A stretch of 64,000 nucleotides of DNA, from NCBI RefSeq assembly GCF_000306115.2, contig NZ_AKWX02000004.1, forward strand, positions 186,001 to 250,000. The letters run 5' to 3'. Made by a program: the position numbers and the translations under genes. Of the stretch, positions 20,551-29,120 are shown in pieces; position 1 is the stretch's first letter; the number at the start of each line of letters is the position of its first letter. This DNA comes from Leptospira wolffii serovar Khorat str. Khorat-H2 (GTDB lineage: Bacteria > Spirochaetota > Leptospiria > Leptospirales > Leptospiraceae). The notes under the pieces were generated by a model, which was given only the letters and a program-made list of their open reading frames with translations, was not told where the DNA came from and did no database searches.

Positions 20551-22018
20551 TCGTGATCTCGTAAGCCTTTGCGAGCTTCTCACAGGTCTCTTCGAACTTG
20601 CGTTTATCGTCCAATTGGAATTTTTTCAGAATACTGGAATCCACCGCATAATAACTGACTTTCTTTTCTAGATAATCGCACATCATATTCGCCAAATATA
20701 CGGAATCCACCAGATCCGCATATATGGTATTAGTCGCCATGAAGGCCCGATGATGGAACTCTATCATATGCACTAAATCCGGAGGAAAATCCCATTTTCT
20801 AGCAAGCATTGCGCCTAGACTAGGATGAGAGATCCCCGTTGAGATTTCCTCTAGGATAGTCGAGTTGGAAAGGTCCCTATGTTTTTGATAGGATGCCAAT
20901 CGCTTGAACAAATTCGGATCTAAAGAGAGTAGGATGAATTTTCCCAAATCGTGTAAAAGAGCGCCGACTGCTGCGATGTCCGAGAGTTTTCCTAACCCGG
21001 CTCTTTGAGAGATTTGCCTTGCTATATAGCTGGTTAAATTGGAGTGATTCCAAACTTCTTGGAGTTTGGTGTATCTTCCCTCCATAATTTTTCTAACTCC
21101 GGAAACATAGAGAAGATTTCGAACGTTCTTTAGCCCTACCACCTTGACAGCTTGGACGATGGTATTCACTTTATTCCTACTCGCAAATCCGGCGGAGTTG
21201 GAAAGTTTCAATAGGTCCGCGCTGAGCGCCGGATTTTTCTCTATTTCATTCGCAATGACTCCAAGATCGGAGTCCGGATTATTACAAAGATTGATAATTC
21301 TTGTGAGTGTATTGGGAAGAGGAGGAAGTCCTTCCACTTCCGCAAGGATCTTGTCTTTGAGTTTGGTTGTGACATCCAGAGGAACGATCTGCTTGGGGAT
21401 CACTAGAGTTGCCCGAGTTATCTTTCCGTCAGATTCTATCTTGAATTTGTCCGAACCTATCCCCGAATTTTTAAGTAGAAGTTGGATTAAAACTAACCCT
21501 AATCCCGCACTCTCTTGGCTATCCGACATGGAAAGGAAGGCGTCGGAAAGGTCGTTGAACTTACTTGCGGATTCCAATCTCGCTTTGATTCTTTCCATCT
21601 CTTGTGGAAGTAGAATCGCATCGTTTTCTACTAAAAAGATCAGGTTCTGGTTCATGATCTTTGCTCGGAGACGGACGCTTAAATTAGAACCCTTGAGTAC
21701 CTTTTCCTGGTCGTCCCATTTATGAATGATCTCCTCCAGGAATCTACGCATCCCCTTGTTATAATGGGATGGCTCGTTGATATTCAGACCTTCGGAGAGA
21801 AAAAAAATCCGTTTCGCGTTGGCCTTATTGGCATTCATGAGGAGCTCTTTCAATACGGTAGAAACCACCTCGGTCAGAAAGAGTCGGTCCAAATTCCCTA
21901 GAGCCTGGAGTAAAAGTAAGTAAATCTGTTGGTGGTCCTCGTCCGAGATAAATCTGTATTCTAGATCGATCTCTTTTCCGGAAGCGAGAGTTTCTGCAAG
22001 CTCTGGAACGTTCAGCAT
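20537..22018 (-). CDS. HATPase-HDOD signalling protein
   Basis: 493 residues. The N-terminal half has an ATPase-like N-box (VLKELLMNANKANAKRIFF, near residue 60) and a G-box-like ESAGLGLVLIQ near 168, resembling histidine-kinase/RsbW ATPase domains. The second half is an HDOD domain (about 230-440) beginning LPPLPNTLTRI and retaining HD in LLHDLGKF near residue 356. HDOD proteins act in bacterial signalling, often without phosphodiesterase activity. The fusion suggests ATP-dependent partner binding. It overlaps an ABC ATPase gene, whose regulation it may share. Confidence 0.8.
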   Translation of the reverse strand: MLNVPELAETLASGKEIDLEYRFISDEDHQQIYLLLLQALGNLDRLFLTEVVSTVLKELLMNANKANAKRIFFLSEGLNINEPSHYNKGMRRFLEEIIHKWDDQEKVLKGSNLSVRLRAKIMNQNLIFLVENDAILLPQEMERIKARLESASKFNDLSDAFLSMSDSQESAGLGLVLIQLLLKNSGIGSDKFKIESDGKITRATLVIPKQIVPLDVTTKLKDKILAEVEGLPPLPNTLTRIINLCNNPDSDLGVIANEIEKNPALSADLLKLSNSAGFASRNKVNTIVQAVKVVGLKNVRNLLYVSGVRKIMEGRYTKLQEVWNHSNLTSYIARQISQRAGLGKLSDIAAVGALLHDLGKFILLSLDPNLFKRLASYQKHRDLSNSTILEEISTGISHPSLGAMLARKWDFPPDLVHMIEFHHRAFMATNTIYADLVDSVYLANMMCDYLEKKVSYYAVDSSILKKFQLDDKRKFEETCEKLAKAYEITNEEN

Positions 22019-22134
22019 TCCCTCAAAATTAGGCGCGAAGGCCTTCGTCGCAAGAAAAAAAACGCAAGCACCCCCTAGTCTCGGGGAATCGATTTGTCCG
22101 GGCCTATCGCTACACTATCTAAGGAGCCGGAAAC

Positions 22135-22419
22135 ATGGAAGAAGATCCTAAAAATACGGGAAGATTGCCGGAAGGGGAAGAAGGGGATTTGCAGGAGGAA
22201 CTGAAGTTTTTCCTGGAGAATCGTCTAAACGGACTATTGGAAGAAGCGGAGAAATTCCGAAATTTCCGGACAGGACTTAAGACTCGTTCTCGTTTCCGGA
22301 GGAAAGAGGAGAATTCTGAGAAAAATCAGGGATACCTTCCCTTTATCTATCCTATCCCTCCGGTGAGGGAGGGAAATTCGGCTGAACCTGGGTCCAAGGC
22401 TGCTGGAGAGGAGGGATGA
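22135..22419 (+). CDS. small charged protein, unknown function
   Basis: Unrecognised 94-residue protein. The N-terminal third is acidic and helical with heptad-like leucines (LQEELKFFLENRLNGLLEE), the middle is basic, and the end is P/G/E-rich. There is no signal peptide. AAGGAG lies about 9 nt upstream of the ATG. It stands alone between genes on the other strand, so it probably has its own promoter. I cannot suggest a function. Confidence 0.5.
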   Translation: MEEDPKNTGRLPEGEEGDLQEELKFFLENRLNGLLEEAEKFRNFRTGLKTRSRFRRKEENSEKNQGYLPFIYPIPPVREGNSAEPGSKAAGEEG

Positions 22420-22491
22420 ATCGCCTAGATTATTTTCTCATTAGCTAAATTAAGATGGACATTTCGCTAGGACGAATCATGGTATAGATGG

Positions 22492-22725
22492 ATGGATAAA
22501 GACTTCTTCTACGAAGAGGGCCCTGAGGAACCGGGAAGCCGAGATATTTTAGATATCATGGATTCCTATCGGTATATGAATTCGTCCTACTTCTTTGATT
22601 TCCTTTCGGACGGAAGGTGGGATCACGGAAAAGGGTGGGTTGAAAAAAATATCGATCGAGGCCTATGGACCACCCGGTTCGTTCCGGGCAGCATCGATCG
22701 CTATCGTCGTCCACCTTCGACTTAA
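22492..22725 (+). CDS. small tyrosine/aspartate-rich protein, unknown function
   Basis: Unrecognised 77-residue protein, rich in D, Y, R and G, with a repeated Y-M/Y-F pattern (SYRYMNSSYFF). There is no signal peptide. No good ribosome site precedes the ATG, so this is a weaker prediction than its neighbours. Its stop lies about 40 nt before a perfect terminator palindrome. Confidence 0.35.
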   Translation: MDKDFFYEEGPEEPGSRDILDIMDSYRYMNSSYFFDFLSDGRWDHGKGWVEKNIDRGLWTTRFVPGSIDRYRRPPST

Positions 22726-22764
22726 GCTTAGTCGTCACTCTAAGCGCCTGATCCCTTAAAAACA

Positions 22765-22790
22765 AAAAAGGACTCTTAAGAGTCCTTTTT
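22765..22790. terminator. bidirectional intrinsic terminator
   Basis: A perfect inverted repeat: arms AAAAAGGACTCTT and AAGAGTCCTTTTT meet without a loop, flanked by A-run and T-run so that it works on both strands. It separates the small plus-strand gene from the exported-protein gene that converges on it. Confidence 0.9.
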
Positions 22791-22821
22791 CAATATTCGG
22801 AGCGAAAGCGAGTCCATATTT

Positions 22822-23676
22822 TTAGTTCACTAATTTCAATCCGTTAATGTCTATGATCTTGCGATAGACCAATTTGTTCTTTTCCTTTTGAGGGTTGAAG
22901 ATCAAAACCACAACCTTATTGAACGTGAAATAACCGGGACGATATTCCGTGTAATGGTGGGAGAAGATGGACGTCTTGTATTTCGCGTTGTAGATCGTAT
23001 AAGTATGTTTGCTCAAGGAATCGTGCTTTTGCTTCTGCAAATCTTCCGGAGTCTGAGCGACGTAATTGCTGATCAGAACCTTATCCTTTGGAGGGCCTTC
23101 TTCTCCGTATAGAACGATAGGAAGAGCATCTTTAGGATTATTGGTCAGATAATGCATGAGTTCATTTAGACTAGGATTCGGCATCTTGACTTTCTCACCC
23201 TTAGCAATCCTATCGTCGTAGCCTTTCTTGACCTCTCCGTAACGTTTTTCTCCCCAGACGGCCTTATTGTCTAATTTGACCGGAACTAGGTTATGGAAGT
23301 TTACCACTCTGGTATCTTCCTCTACGTCGTAATTTCTCCACTTAGGAAAGGGAACCAGATCCCTATGGTCGTCGACTTTCGCCTTGGAGGTCTCGTTTAC
23401 CGCAAGAATGTAGACGGCGAAGTTTGCCGCGTCGAAATCACGGTTTTCCAATTCTACCAGCACGTCCATGAACTCGCCTTTTCCGTTGTCGGAGTGTCTA
23501 CGGAAGAAGGACACATCCTTAACCAGTAGGCGATCGTCGTAATAGGCGAGAGGGTAAAACTCCACGCCCTCAGAGCCGGATTGCTTTCCGTCTCGTTCCG
23601 CGTTGTTTTGGCCGGACGCTGTGGTCCCCAAAAGCAGGAATAGTAGGATGAAAGAGTATTTAGTGACGGATTTCAT
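22822..23676 (-). CDS. exported protein, unknown function
   Basis: 284 residues from the ATG at 23676, chosen because it begins a clear signal peptide: K-containing start, hydrophobic core SFILLFLLLG, then TTASGQ. The mature protein is hydrophilic and beta-rich, probably periplasmic or outer-membrane associated. Near its start it contains VLVELENRDFDAANFAVYILAV, which resembles an Ig-like or FxLYD-like domain. No domain is named with confidence. It is read toward the bidirectional terminator. Confidence 0.65.
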   Translation of the reverse strand: MKSVTKYSFILLFLLLGTTASGQNNAERDGKQSGSEGVEFYPLAYYDDRLLVKDVSFFRRHSDNGKGEFMDVLVELENRDFDAANFAVYILAVNETSKAKVDDHRDLVPFPKWRNYDVEEDTRVVNFHNLVPVKLDNKAVWGEKRYGEVKKGYDDRIAKGEKVKMPNPSLNELMHYLTNNPKDALPIVLYGEEGPPKDKVLISNYVAQTPEDLQKQKHDSLSKHTYTIYNAKYKTSIFSHHYTEYRPGYFTFNKVVVLIFNPQKEKNKLVYRKIIDINGLKLVN

Positions 23677-23910
23677 GCGTGTAATGATCCCAGTACGGTT
23701 CTTCCTATTGAATATCGACAAAACGACCCGGAAACTTAGCCCGGCTTTTTCGTTTTTAACGAAAAAAGGAAATTCTCCCGGATATCCTAATGCCGGGGAA
23801 ACTTAGTGTAGCTTAGGCTCGGTATTTCGTCCAGCCGGTTTCCAAGGCTAGGATTGAGGCAAAACCGCTTCGAGAACGGGATTTTAGGAGAATCTATCCT
23901 GGATGGCAGT

Positions 23911-24264
23911 TTATTTCTTAATATGGTTCTTGTCGTCGACTAGAACAACCTGGGGTTTATATCCCTTAGGAAGATCTTTCTCTTCCAAGGATCCGTAGGA
24001 GATAATGATGACTTTGTCTCCCTTCATTCCCAGTCGAGCGGCCGCTCCGTTCAGGCAGATTTCTCCCGAGCCCCTTTTGCCTTCGATCAGATAGGTTTCG
24101 AAGCGAGCGCCGTTATTTACGTTCACAACGGAGACTTTTTCGTAAGGATACATTCCGGCAGCATCTACCAAATCCATGTCGACCGTCAGACTTCCTTCGT
24201 AATTGAGATCCGCGTCCGTGACCGTAGCTCTGTGGATTTTGCCTTTGCAAACAGTAATGACCAT
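23911..24264 (-). CDS. panD: aspartate 1-decarboxylase
   Basis: 117 residues, the pyruvoyl enzyme that makes beta-alanine for pantothenate and CoA. The self-cleavage Gly-Ser is visible in YEGSLTVD at residues 24-25, where the serine becomes the pyruvoyl group. Other family segments are [18 protein letters not shown] and [10 protein letters not shown]. The upstream gene on the same strand ends 14 nt before its start, so the two are probably co-transcribed. Confidence 0.97.
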   Translation of the reverse strand: MVITVCKGKIHRATVTDADLNYEGSLTVDMDLVDAAGMYPYEKVSVVNVNNGARFETYLIEGKRGSGEICLNGAAARLGMKGDKVIIISYGSLEEKDLPKGYKPQVVLVDDKNHIKK

Positions 24265-24278
24265 TATTTCAAACCCGG

Positions 24279-24812
24279 TTACTCGCTAAAAAGTACCTTA
24301 AATATTTTGCCCGAGATATTCAAAAGCGTTTTTCTCTTAAAGAAATGGATTTTGGTATTAATCGTTTCCTTACTAAACTTAATTTCCGAGAAAAGCGGTG
24401 TAATGACATAGTTTTCGTAGAGATTCGGATACACCCGATTCTCGTCGTAAACGCTTCCCTTAAAATTTTCCAAGATCTTTCGTAGGATTCTTTTTTCCTG
24501 ACGGTTCAGGTCGATCTCGTCTTCATGAGCGGGGCCCACCCAAGTCAGTAGATATCCGGAAATCCCCTGTTCCGTCAATTTGGGAGTCACATCAATTAGA
24601 CGGTTTTCCTTCAGATGAAGTAACGCCTGATTCAATTCCATAGGGTAAGGAGAATCTTCTAAATGGATGTATTTTTGTTCCGTAATCACTTTGGCGTATT
24701 TTTGGAAGAATAGACCGTCCGCCAAATAGATCAATTTGGCCAGTTCCTGACGATTTCTCCCTCGGGGAGATCTTTGGAGGATAAAGGAGATGACTTCGAG
24801 CAGCTTTTCCAT
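24279..24812 (-). CDS. SocA/Panacea-like domain protein
   Basis: 177 residues. The segment [21 protein letters not shown], followed by a [17 protein letters not shown] stretch, follows the pattern of SocA-like/Panacea (DUF4065) antitoxin domains, in which a helical core is preceded by KLLYLAD. The C-terminal half is charged and unassigned. Panacea proteins often pair with a toxin, but the neighbours here are panD and lipB, so a toxin-antitoxin role is not supported by context. Its 5' end overlaps the divergent lipB open frame by 39 nt. Confidence 0.5.
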   Translation of the reverse strand: MEKLLEVISFILQRSPRGRNRQELAKLIYLADGLFFQKYAKVITEQKYIHLEDSPYPMELNQALLHLKENRLIDVTPKLTEQGISGYLLTWVGPAHEDEIDLNRQEKRILRKILENFKGSVYDENRVYPNLYENYVITPLFSEIKFSKETINTKIHFFKRKTLLNISGKIFKVLFSE

Positions 24813-25469
24813 GGACCCTTTCCTCTAGTGAAGGCTTTTTCTTTTAAGACTCCCGTTCCTTACGAAAGATACGTTCTCTTCCAAGAAAAATCTAGGGCGA
24901 GAAGGAGGGAATCGATTCTATTTTTAGAACACCCTCTTACGATTACCGGAGGGATCAATTACAATATCGGAAACCTACTCCGAAACCAGGAATTCCTAAC
25001 GGAAAAAGGGATTTCATTGCATTATATCAAGAGAGGAGGGGACTTCACCGCTCACGAACCGGGCCAGATCGTGGTGTATCTTCATTTGGATTTGAAAAAA
25101 AGAAATTTAGGAATTTCGGAATTTCTGGATTCCGTTCTCGGTTCGGCCAAGCAGGCATTCCAAGAGGTTTGGAATCTAGAACTTGTGAAGAATCCGGAGG
25201 CTCCCGGTTTGTATCTAGCCTCGGATCCAAGACTGAAAATTCTCTCTATCGGAGTATTATTCAAATCCTGGTTCACGAGTTACGGAATCGCTCTCAATGT
25301 ATCCAACGATTTTTCCGCATTCCAATGCATCCATCCTTGCGGAGGGGATTGGAGATCCATGACTTCCGTGGCAAAGCTAGGCCTACCTTCCGGAGAAGAG
25401 AAGAAGAAGGAGTGGATCCGTATATTCTCCGATCGGATCCGAGAAAATTTTCATCCGAGCGTAGTTTAA
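24774..25469 (+). CDS. lipB: octanoyl-ACP:protein octanoyltransferase (lipoyl synthesis)
   Basis: 231 residues. LipB moves octanoate from ACP to the lipoyl domains of 2-oxoacid dehydrogenases. Visible are RRRESILFLEHPLTITGG, KRGGDFTAHEPGQIVVY (RGG and GP-Q motif), the catalytic lysine in KILSIGV and the catalytic cysteine in CIHPCGG. The TTG at 24774 has GGGGAG 4 nt upstream, but it overlaps the divergent gene; a GTG at 24828 begins nearer the conserved region and is an alternative. No lipA is seen in the window. Confidence 0.9.
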   Translation: MEDKGDDFEQLFHGPFPLVKAFSFKTPVPYERYVLFQEKSRARRRESILFLEHPLTITGGINYNIGNLLRNQEFLTEKGISLHYIKRGGDFTAHEPGQIVVYLHLDLKKRNLGISEFLDSVLGSAKQAFQEVWNLELVKNPEAPGLYLASDPRLKILSIGVLFKSWFTSYGIALNVSNDFSAFQCIHPCGGDWRSMTSVAKLGLPSGEEKKKEWIRIFSDRIRENFHPSVV

Positions 25470-25546
25470 GAACCTATTCTTCCCGGATTTTGTTCTTTAG
25501 AGAATGAGCGAAATCGGCCGATTCTCAATAGAAGAGAGGTTCTCAG

Positions 25547-26518
25547 GTGCAGATTTTCAAACATATACTATTCTTCTTCCTGGCGCTTTTGATTTGCGAA
25601 GGGATCGCCGTGGGTGCCACCGCCTGGTCCTATCTGGAATCCTCCTTGGCGGCTTTCGAACAGATCCGAGATCTATCCGACCAGAGAGCCAGGGATACGA
25701 TCGGAGCGATCTCCAAATCCAGCGAAGGAAAACTGAGTCCCGAAAAAGTCGCCGATCTCAATTTCGCATTCCATCGTTTGGTGGCGGTTACTTCCGCGGA
25801 TAAAGAAGGATTTAAAATCACCGAACTCTCGATCGTGGATGACTCAGGGATCGTGCTTGCCTCCTCCAACGAAAAATTCCTGGAAACTCCTAGGGCCAAG
25901 AGAAAGCCTGAGGAAAAATTCCAGTCCGCTAGTTATACATCCGCCCATCGTTTGAGAAAATGGCAGATCGGAGTTCCCGTACTATTGGATAAGCAACCCG
26001 TTTCGGAGAATGAAAAATTCCTGAAGGCGATTTCTCCTTATTTTCCTGAGATACTCCAACCGGAGGTCCTACTTTCTATGGCGGTCTATCAGGAAAACAA
26101 ATTGGAACGAGTCGCTTCTTTGCATATGATTTACGAAAGGGGAAATTTCGCGCATTTCGTTAGAGTGCAATCGGAACTTTTTCTTTGGAATTTGCAGAAT
26201 AACGCCATCGTCGCGCTTATTTGCGCGTTAATATTAGGATTCGCTCATTTACTTATAAAAAGCATTCGCACTTCCTTTACTCCTTCCGGAGAATACGTGG
26301 TGCCTCCTGCAAACCCTCCTCTTTGGGAGAAGGTGGATTTCGCTACGACTCAAGGGCCAGTTCGTTGGCAAGGACAGGAAATGACTTCCGTTCCGGATAG
26401 ATCGGTTCCCGCTCGTAACGAAGTATTGGAGAAGGCTATGCCGGTCCCGCATGCGGTTCCTTTAGCGGAAGCCCATAAGGAAAAGGCGGAAGTACTGGAC
26501 GCAATCTACTTAGGATAA
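25547..26518 (+). CDS. membrane protein with extracytoplasmic sensor-like domain
   Basis: 323 residues from a GTG. A hydrophobic helix at about 4-26 and another near 222-243 bracket a roughly 190-residue domain that includes ITELSIVDDSGIVLASS, a PAS/Cache-like pattern seen in periplasmic sensors. The cytoplasmic tail (about 80 residues) is proline-rich and has no kinase or methyl-accepting domain, so any signalling would need a partner. The STAS-zinc-ribbon gene follows 6 nt downstream, making that protein a candidate partner. Confidence 0.65.
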   Translation: MQIFKHILFFFLALLICEGIAVGATAWSYLESSLAAFEQIRDLSDQRARDTIGAISKSSEGKLSPEKVADLNFAFHRLVAVTSADKEGFKITELSIVDDSGIVLASSNEKFLETPRAKRKPEEKFQSASYTSAHRLRKWQIGVPVLLDKQPVSENEKFLKAISPYFPEILQPEVLLSMAVYQENKLERVASLHMIYERGNFAHFVRVQSELFLWNLQNNAIVALICALILGFAHLLIKSIRTSFTPSGEYVVPPANPPLWEKVDFATTQGPVRWQGQEMTSVPDRSVPARNEVLEKAMPVPHAVPLAEAHKEKAEVLDAIYLG

Positions 26519-26524
26519 TTTTTC

Positions 26525-27250
26525 TTGGAAATTCGAACTTCTAAACTCGGAAAAATCGCGAAGGTGGCTCCCGGAGGAGTCCTGGACTCCTACGCTTCCT
26601 TCGATTTGGTACGTTTTATCAAAGCCAAATGGGAAGAAGGAGATAGACTCTTTCTCTTGGACGCTTCCGGAATCGAATACTTGGAAGAAGAAGGAATTTC
26701 CGCCTTAAACGAGCTTCGAGTATTTTTCGATAAGCACGGTGGGAATATAGCATTCTATCGTTGGAATGAAGAAAATAGACTCGTTCTAGGATTATTCGGT
26801 TTGGACCAAGCACAAGGATTCTTTTCCGAAGAGAAAGAAGCGGAAGTCTGGCTCTCCTCTTTGAAAGTGGAAGATCTTAGGACAAAACCGGAACCGAGCT
26901 ATCAAAGTATCTCTCAGTTAAGAAAGACTAAACCGGTTCAATTCTACGCTTCTTCCGTTCCGAAGGCTCCGGACTCCGACGTCTATGTGCCGGAACTCAG
27001 CTCGGTTCCTCTTTCCGAATCGGGGAGGGAAGACTCTTCCAAAGAGACCGAGAGACTCAAGAGCAATTCCTTGGAAGCTTCCGTGGAACGGGAGAAGGCA
27101 GTCTTCCAGGAAAAGATTCTATTTTGCGAATCTTGCCGTTCTCGTTTGAGGATCAAGAGCATCGGTCGACACCAATGTCCTAGTTGCGGAATTCAGTTTG
27201 ACGTGAGTAGGACAGGCGGAGTTCGCTACTTGGAGAAGCTACTCGATTAG
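26525..27250 (+). CDS. STAS-like domain fused to zinc ribbon
   Basis: 241 residues from a TTG. The N-terminal part (about 1-110) resembles a STAS/anti-sigma-antagonist domain: VLDSYASFDLVRFI, then RLFLLDASGIEYLEEEGISAL, where the S/D of SpoIIAA-type proteins would be, and KHGGNIAFYRWN. A low-complexity linker follows, and the last 45 residues carry CESC and CPSC, a four-Cys zinc ribbon. The residue at the usual phosphoserine position is not certain. The tight spacing to the upstream membrane protein suggests a joint function. Confidence 0.65.
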   Translation: MEIRTSKLGKIAKVAPGGVLDSYASFDLVRFIKAKWEEGDRLFLLDASGIEYLEEEGISALNELRVFFDKHGGNIAFYRWNEENRLVLGLFGLDQAQGFFSEEKEAEVWLSSLKVEDLRTKPEPSYQSISQLRKTKPVQFYASSVPKAPDSDVYVPELSSVPLSESGREDSSKETERLKSNSLEASVEREKAVFQEKILFCESCRSRLRIKSIGRHQCPSCGIQFDVSRTGGVRYLEKLLD

Positions 27251-27284
27251 TTTCTTTCCGGTAGAACCGGTCGTGTAGGATCTC

Positions 27285-28874
27285 TTGTCCCAAGCCGCAA
27301 AAAGAAGTTTCGCTCTTTCCTTTTATACGCTTTTATCCCGCATTTTAGGTCTCTTCAGAGACCATTTCATGGCGGTCTCCTTCGGAACCGGTATGGTAGC
27401 CTCCGCTTTTTCGGTGGCTTATCGTCTGCCGAATATGTTCCGCAACCTTCTTGCGGAAGGGACCCTCTCCCAATCCTTTATGCCTTTGTATTCCCAATTC
27501 GGCAAAGAGGGGGAGGAAGCCGCGAGAAGAATGAGTGGCGCAGTCTTGAGTTTTCTTTTCGTGGTTCTCGCCGCTTTGGTGGCCCTCGTATTCACATTCT
27601 CTCCTTGGGCGCTTCCGATCATTGTGGGGGGAAGTTTAGAATATTCCGGATTAGTGATAGAGTTCACTTATATTCTTTTTTTTCTCATCATTACCTCCAG
27701 TCTTTCCTCCATTTATATGGCGATCTCGAACGTAAAGAATCGATTCTTCGTTCCTTCTCTTTCTCCTATCATCCTGAATCTGAGTTACCTTACGATATTT
27801 CTGGGAGTATTCCCTTTCGTAGATTGGGATATGGTAACCAAAGCCAGAGTCCTCTGCTTCGGAATCGTAAGCGGAGGAGTGATCCAATTGATAGTGCAGG
27901 CCAGATACGTTTCCGGAAACGGAGAAGGGCCGATCTTTTCCTGGAATTATAAGCATCCCGCTATCGCTAAGATTTTTCGTTTAATGCTTCCTGCCGCGAT
28001 AGGCGGGGGATTCTACCAATTGGGTCTTTTAATAGACATTTTTTGGGCCAACTGGGTCCAAAACAATCATCCGGGATTAGGAGCGGTGGTGAGTTTGGAT
28101 TATTCCCAAAGGCTCGTTCAGTTGCCTACCGGGATCATCGGTGTGGCCCTTGCCACTACCACGTTACCTGCATTACTCGGGGCTTTGCGGGAGAATCGAC
28201 AATCGGAAGTCCCGGGAGAAATGCTCGGAGTTTTAGGCTTCGCTTCCTTTTTGACGGCTCCAGCGGCTTTGGGTATCGGGATACTTGCCTCTCCGATTCT
28301 GGACTCCATCTATTACGGAGGTAAATGGGATCATATAGCGACGGAAACCGCGGCGCTGCCTTTGATTTTTTATTCGGTGGCCGTCCCTTTTTATAGTATG
28401 AATAAGGTACTCATTTCCACATTTTACGCCTTTCAGGATACTACGACCCCTCTTCTCGTCCAAGCATTCACGTTTTGTCTGAACGTAATATTAAATTATC
28501 TTTTAGTACCTTATTTGGAACATTCGGCGATCGCTCTCTCCTCCGCCGTCTCCACCCTGGTCACCTGGTCCGTCCTTTCCTCTAACGTTAAGAAACATTC
28601 CATTCATTTTCCTTGGAGAGGATTCATCGGAAAGGTCCTTCGGTTACTCGGTCCCCTTTTTCTCATGGGGGGATTTCTGGTCGTGTTTCGATTTTTGGTT
28701 TATCCGGCGGCGCTCTCTTTCTTCGAGGACAAGGGCTTTAGTTATGCCAATTCCTCCAGAATCTGCCTAATCCTTGCGATTCTGCCCGCGGCTGCGATTT
28801 TTTTCGGATCGAGTCTGCTTTTCGGACTGGAAGAGATAAGATTAATCACTGGAAAAATTTTTCGTAAAAGATAG
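27285..28874 (+). CDS. murJ: lipid II flippase MurJ
   Basis: 529 residues with about 14 membrane helices, the MOP-superfamily flippase that moves lipid II across the inner membrane for peptidoglycan synthesis. The start SFALSFYTLLSRILGLFRDHF and MFRNLLAEGTLSQSFMPLYS are characteristic of MurJ/MviN. The TTG start gives the conserved N terminus. The DUF167 gene begins 24 nt downstream in the same probable operon. Confidence 0.95.
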   Translation: MSQAAKRSFALSFYTLLSRILGLFRDHFMAVSFGTGMVASAFSVAYRLPNMFRNLLAEGTLSQSFMPLYSQFGKEGEEAARRMSGAVLSFLFVVLAALVALVFTFSPWALPIIVGGSLEYSGLVIEFTYILFFLIITSSLSSIYMAISNVKNRFFVPSLSPIILNLSYLTIFLGVFPFVDWDMVTKARVLCFGIVSGGVIQLIVQARYVSGNGEGPIFSWNYKHPAIAKIFRLMLPAAIGGGFYQLGLLIDIFWANWVQNNHPGLGAVVSLDYSQRLVQLPTGIIGVALATTTLPALLGALRENRQSEVPGEMLGVLGFASFLTAPAALGIGILASPILDSIYYGGKWDHIATETAALPLIFYSVAVPFYSMNKVLISTFYAFQDTTTPLLVQAFTFCLNVILNYLLVPYLEHSAIALSSAVSTLVTWSVLSSNVKKHSIHFPWRGFIGKVLRLLGPLFLMGGFLVVFRFLVYPAALSFFEDKGFSYANSSRICLILAILPAAAIFFGSSLLFGLEEIRLITGKIFRKR

Positions 28875-28898
28875 ATTTGTCCGACATTTTCGGAAACG

Positions 28899-29120
28899 AT
28901 GAGAATCCAAGTTAGGATAAAGCCGAATTCCAAGAAACCTTTCGTGCAAAAGGGAGAGGATGGAATTTGGATCGTCGCGGTAAGAGAACCTGCCCTGGAG
29001 GGAAAGGCCAATAACGCTCTAATTCGGGCTGTGGCGGCCGAGTTGGACCTCCCACAGTCGCGGGTACGCTTAGTGCGGGGCGAGAAAAGTAGACTCAAGA
29101 TATTAGAGATAGATGATTAA
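28899..29120 (+). CDS. DUF167 (YggU) family protein
   Basis: 73 residues. RIKPNSKKPFV near the start and the central EPALEGKANNALIRAVAAEL followed by VRLVRGEKSRLK are the hallmarks of DUF167/YggU, a small alpha-beta fold of unknown function. Its end overlaps the start of the giant repeat gene by 8 nt, so the two are probably translated together. Confidence 0.9.
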   Translation: MRIQVRIKPNSKKPFVQKGEDGIWIVAVREPALEGKANNALIRAVAAELDLPQSRVRLVRGEKSRLKILEIDD

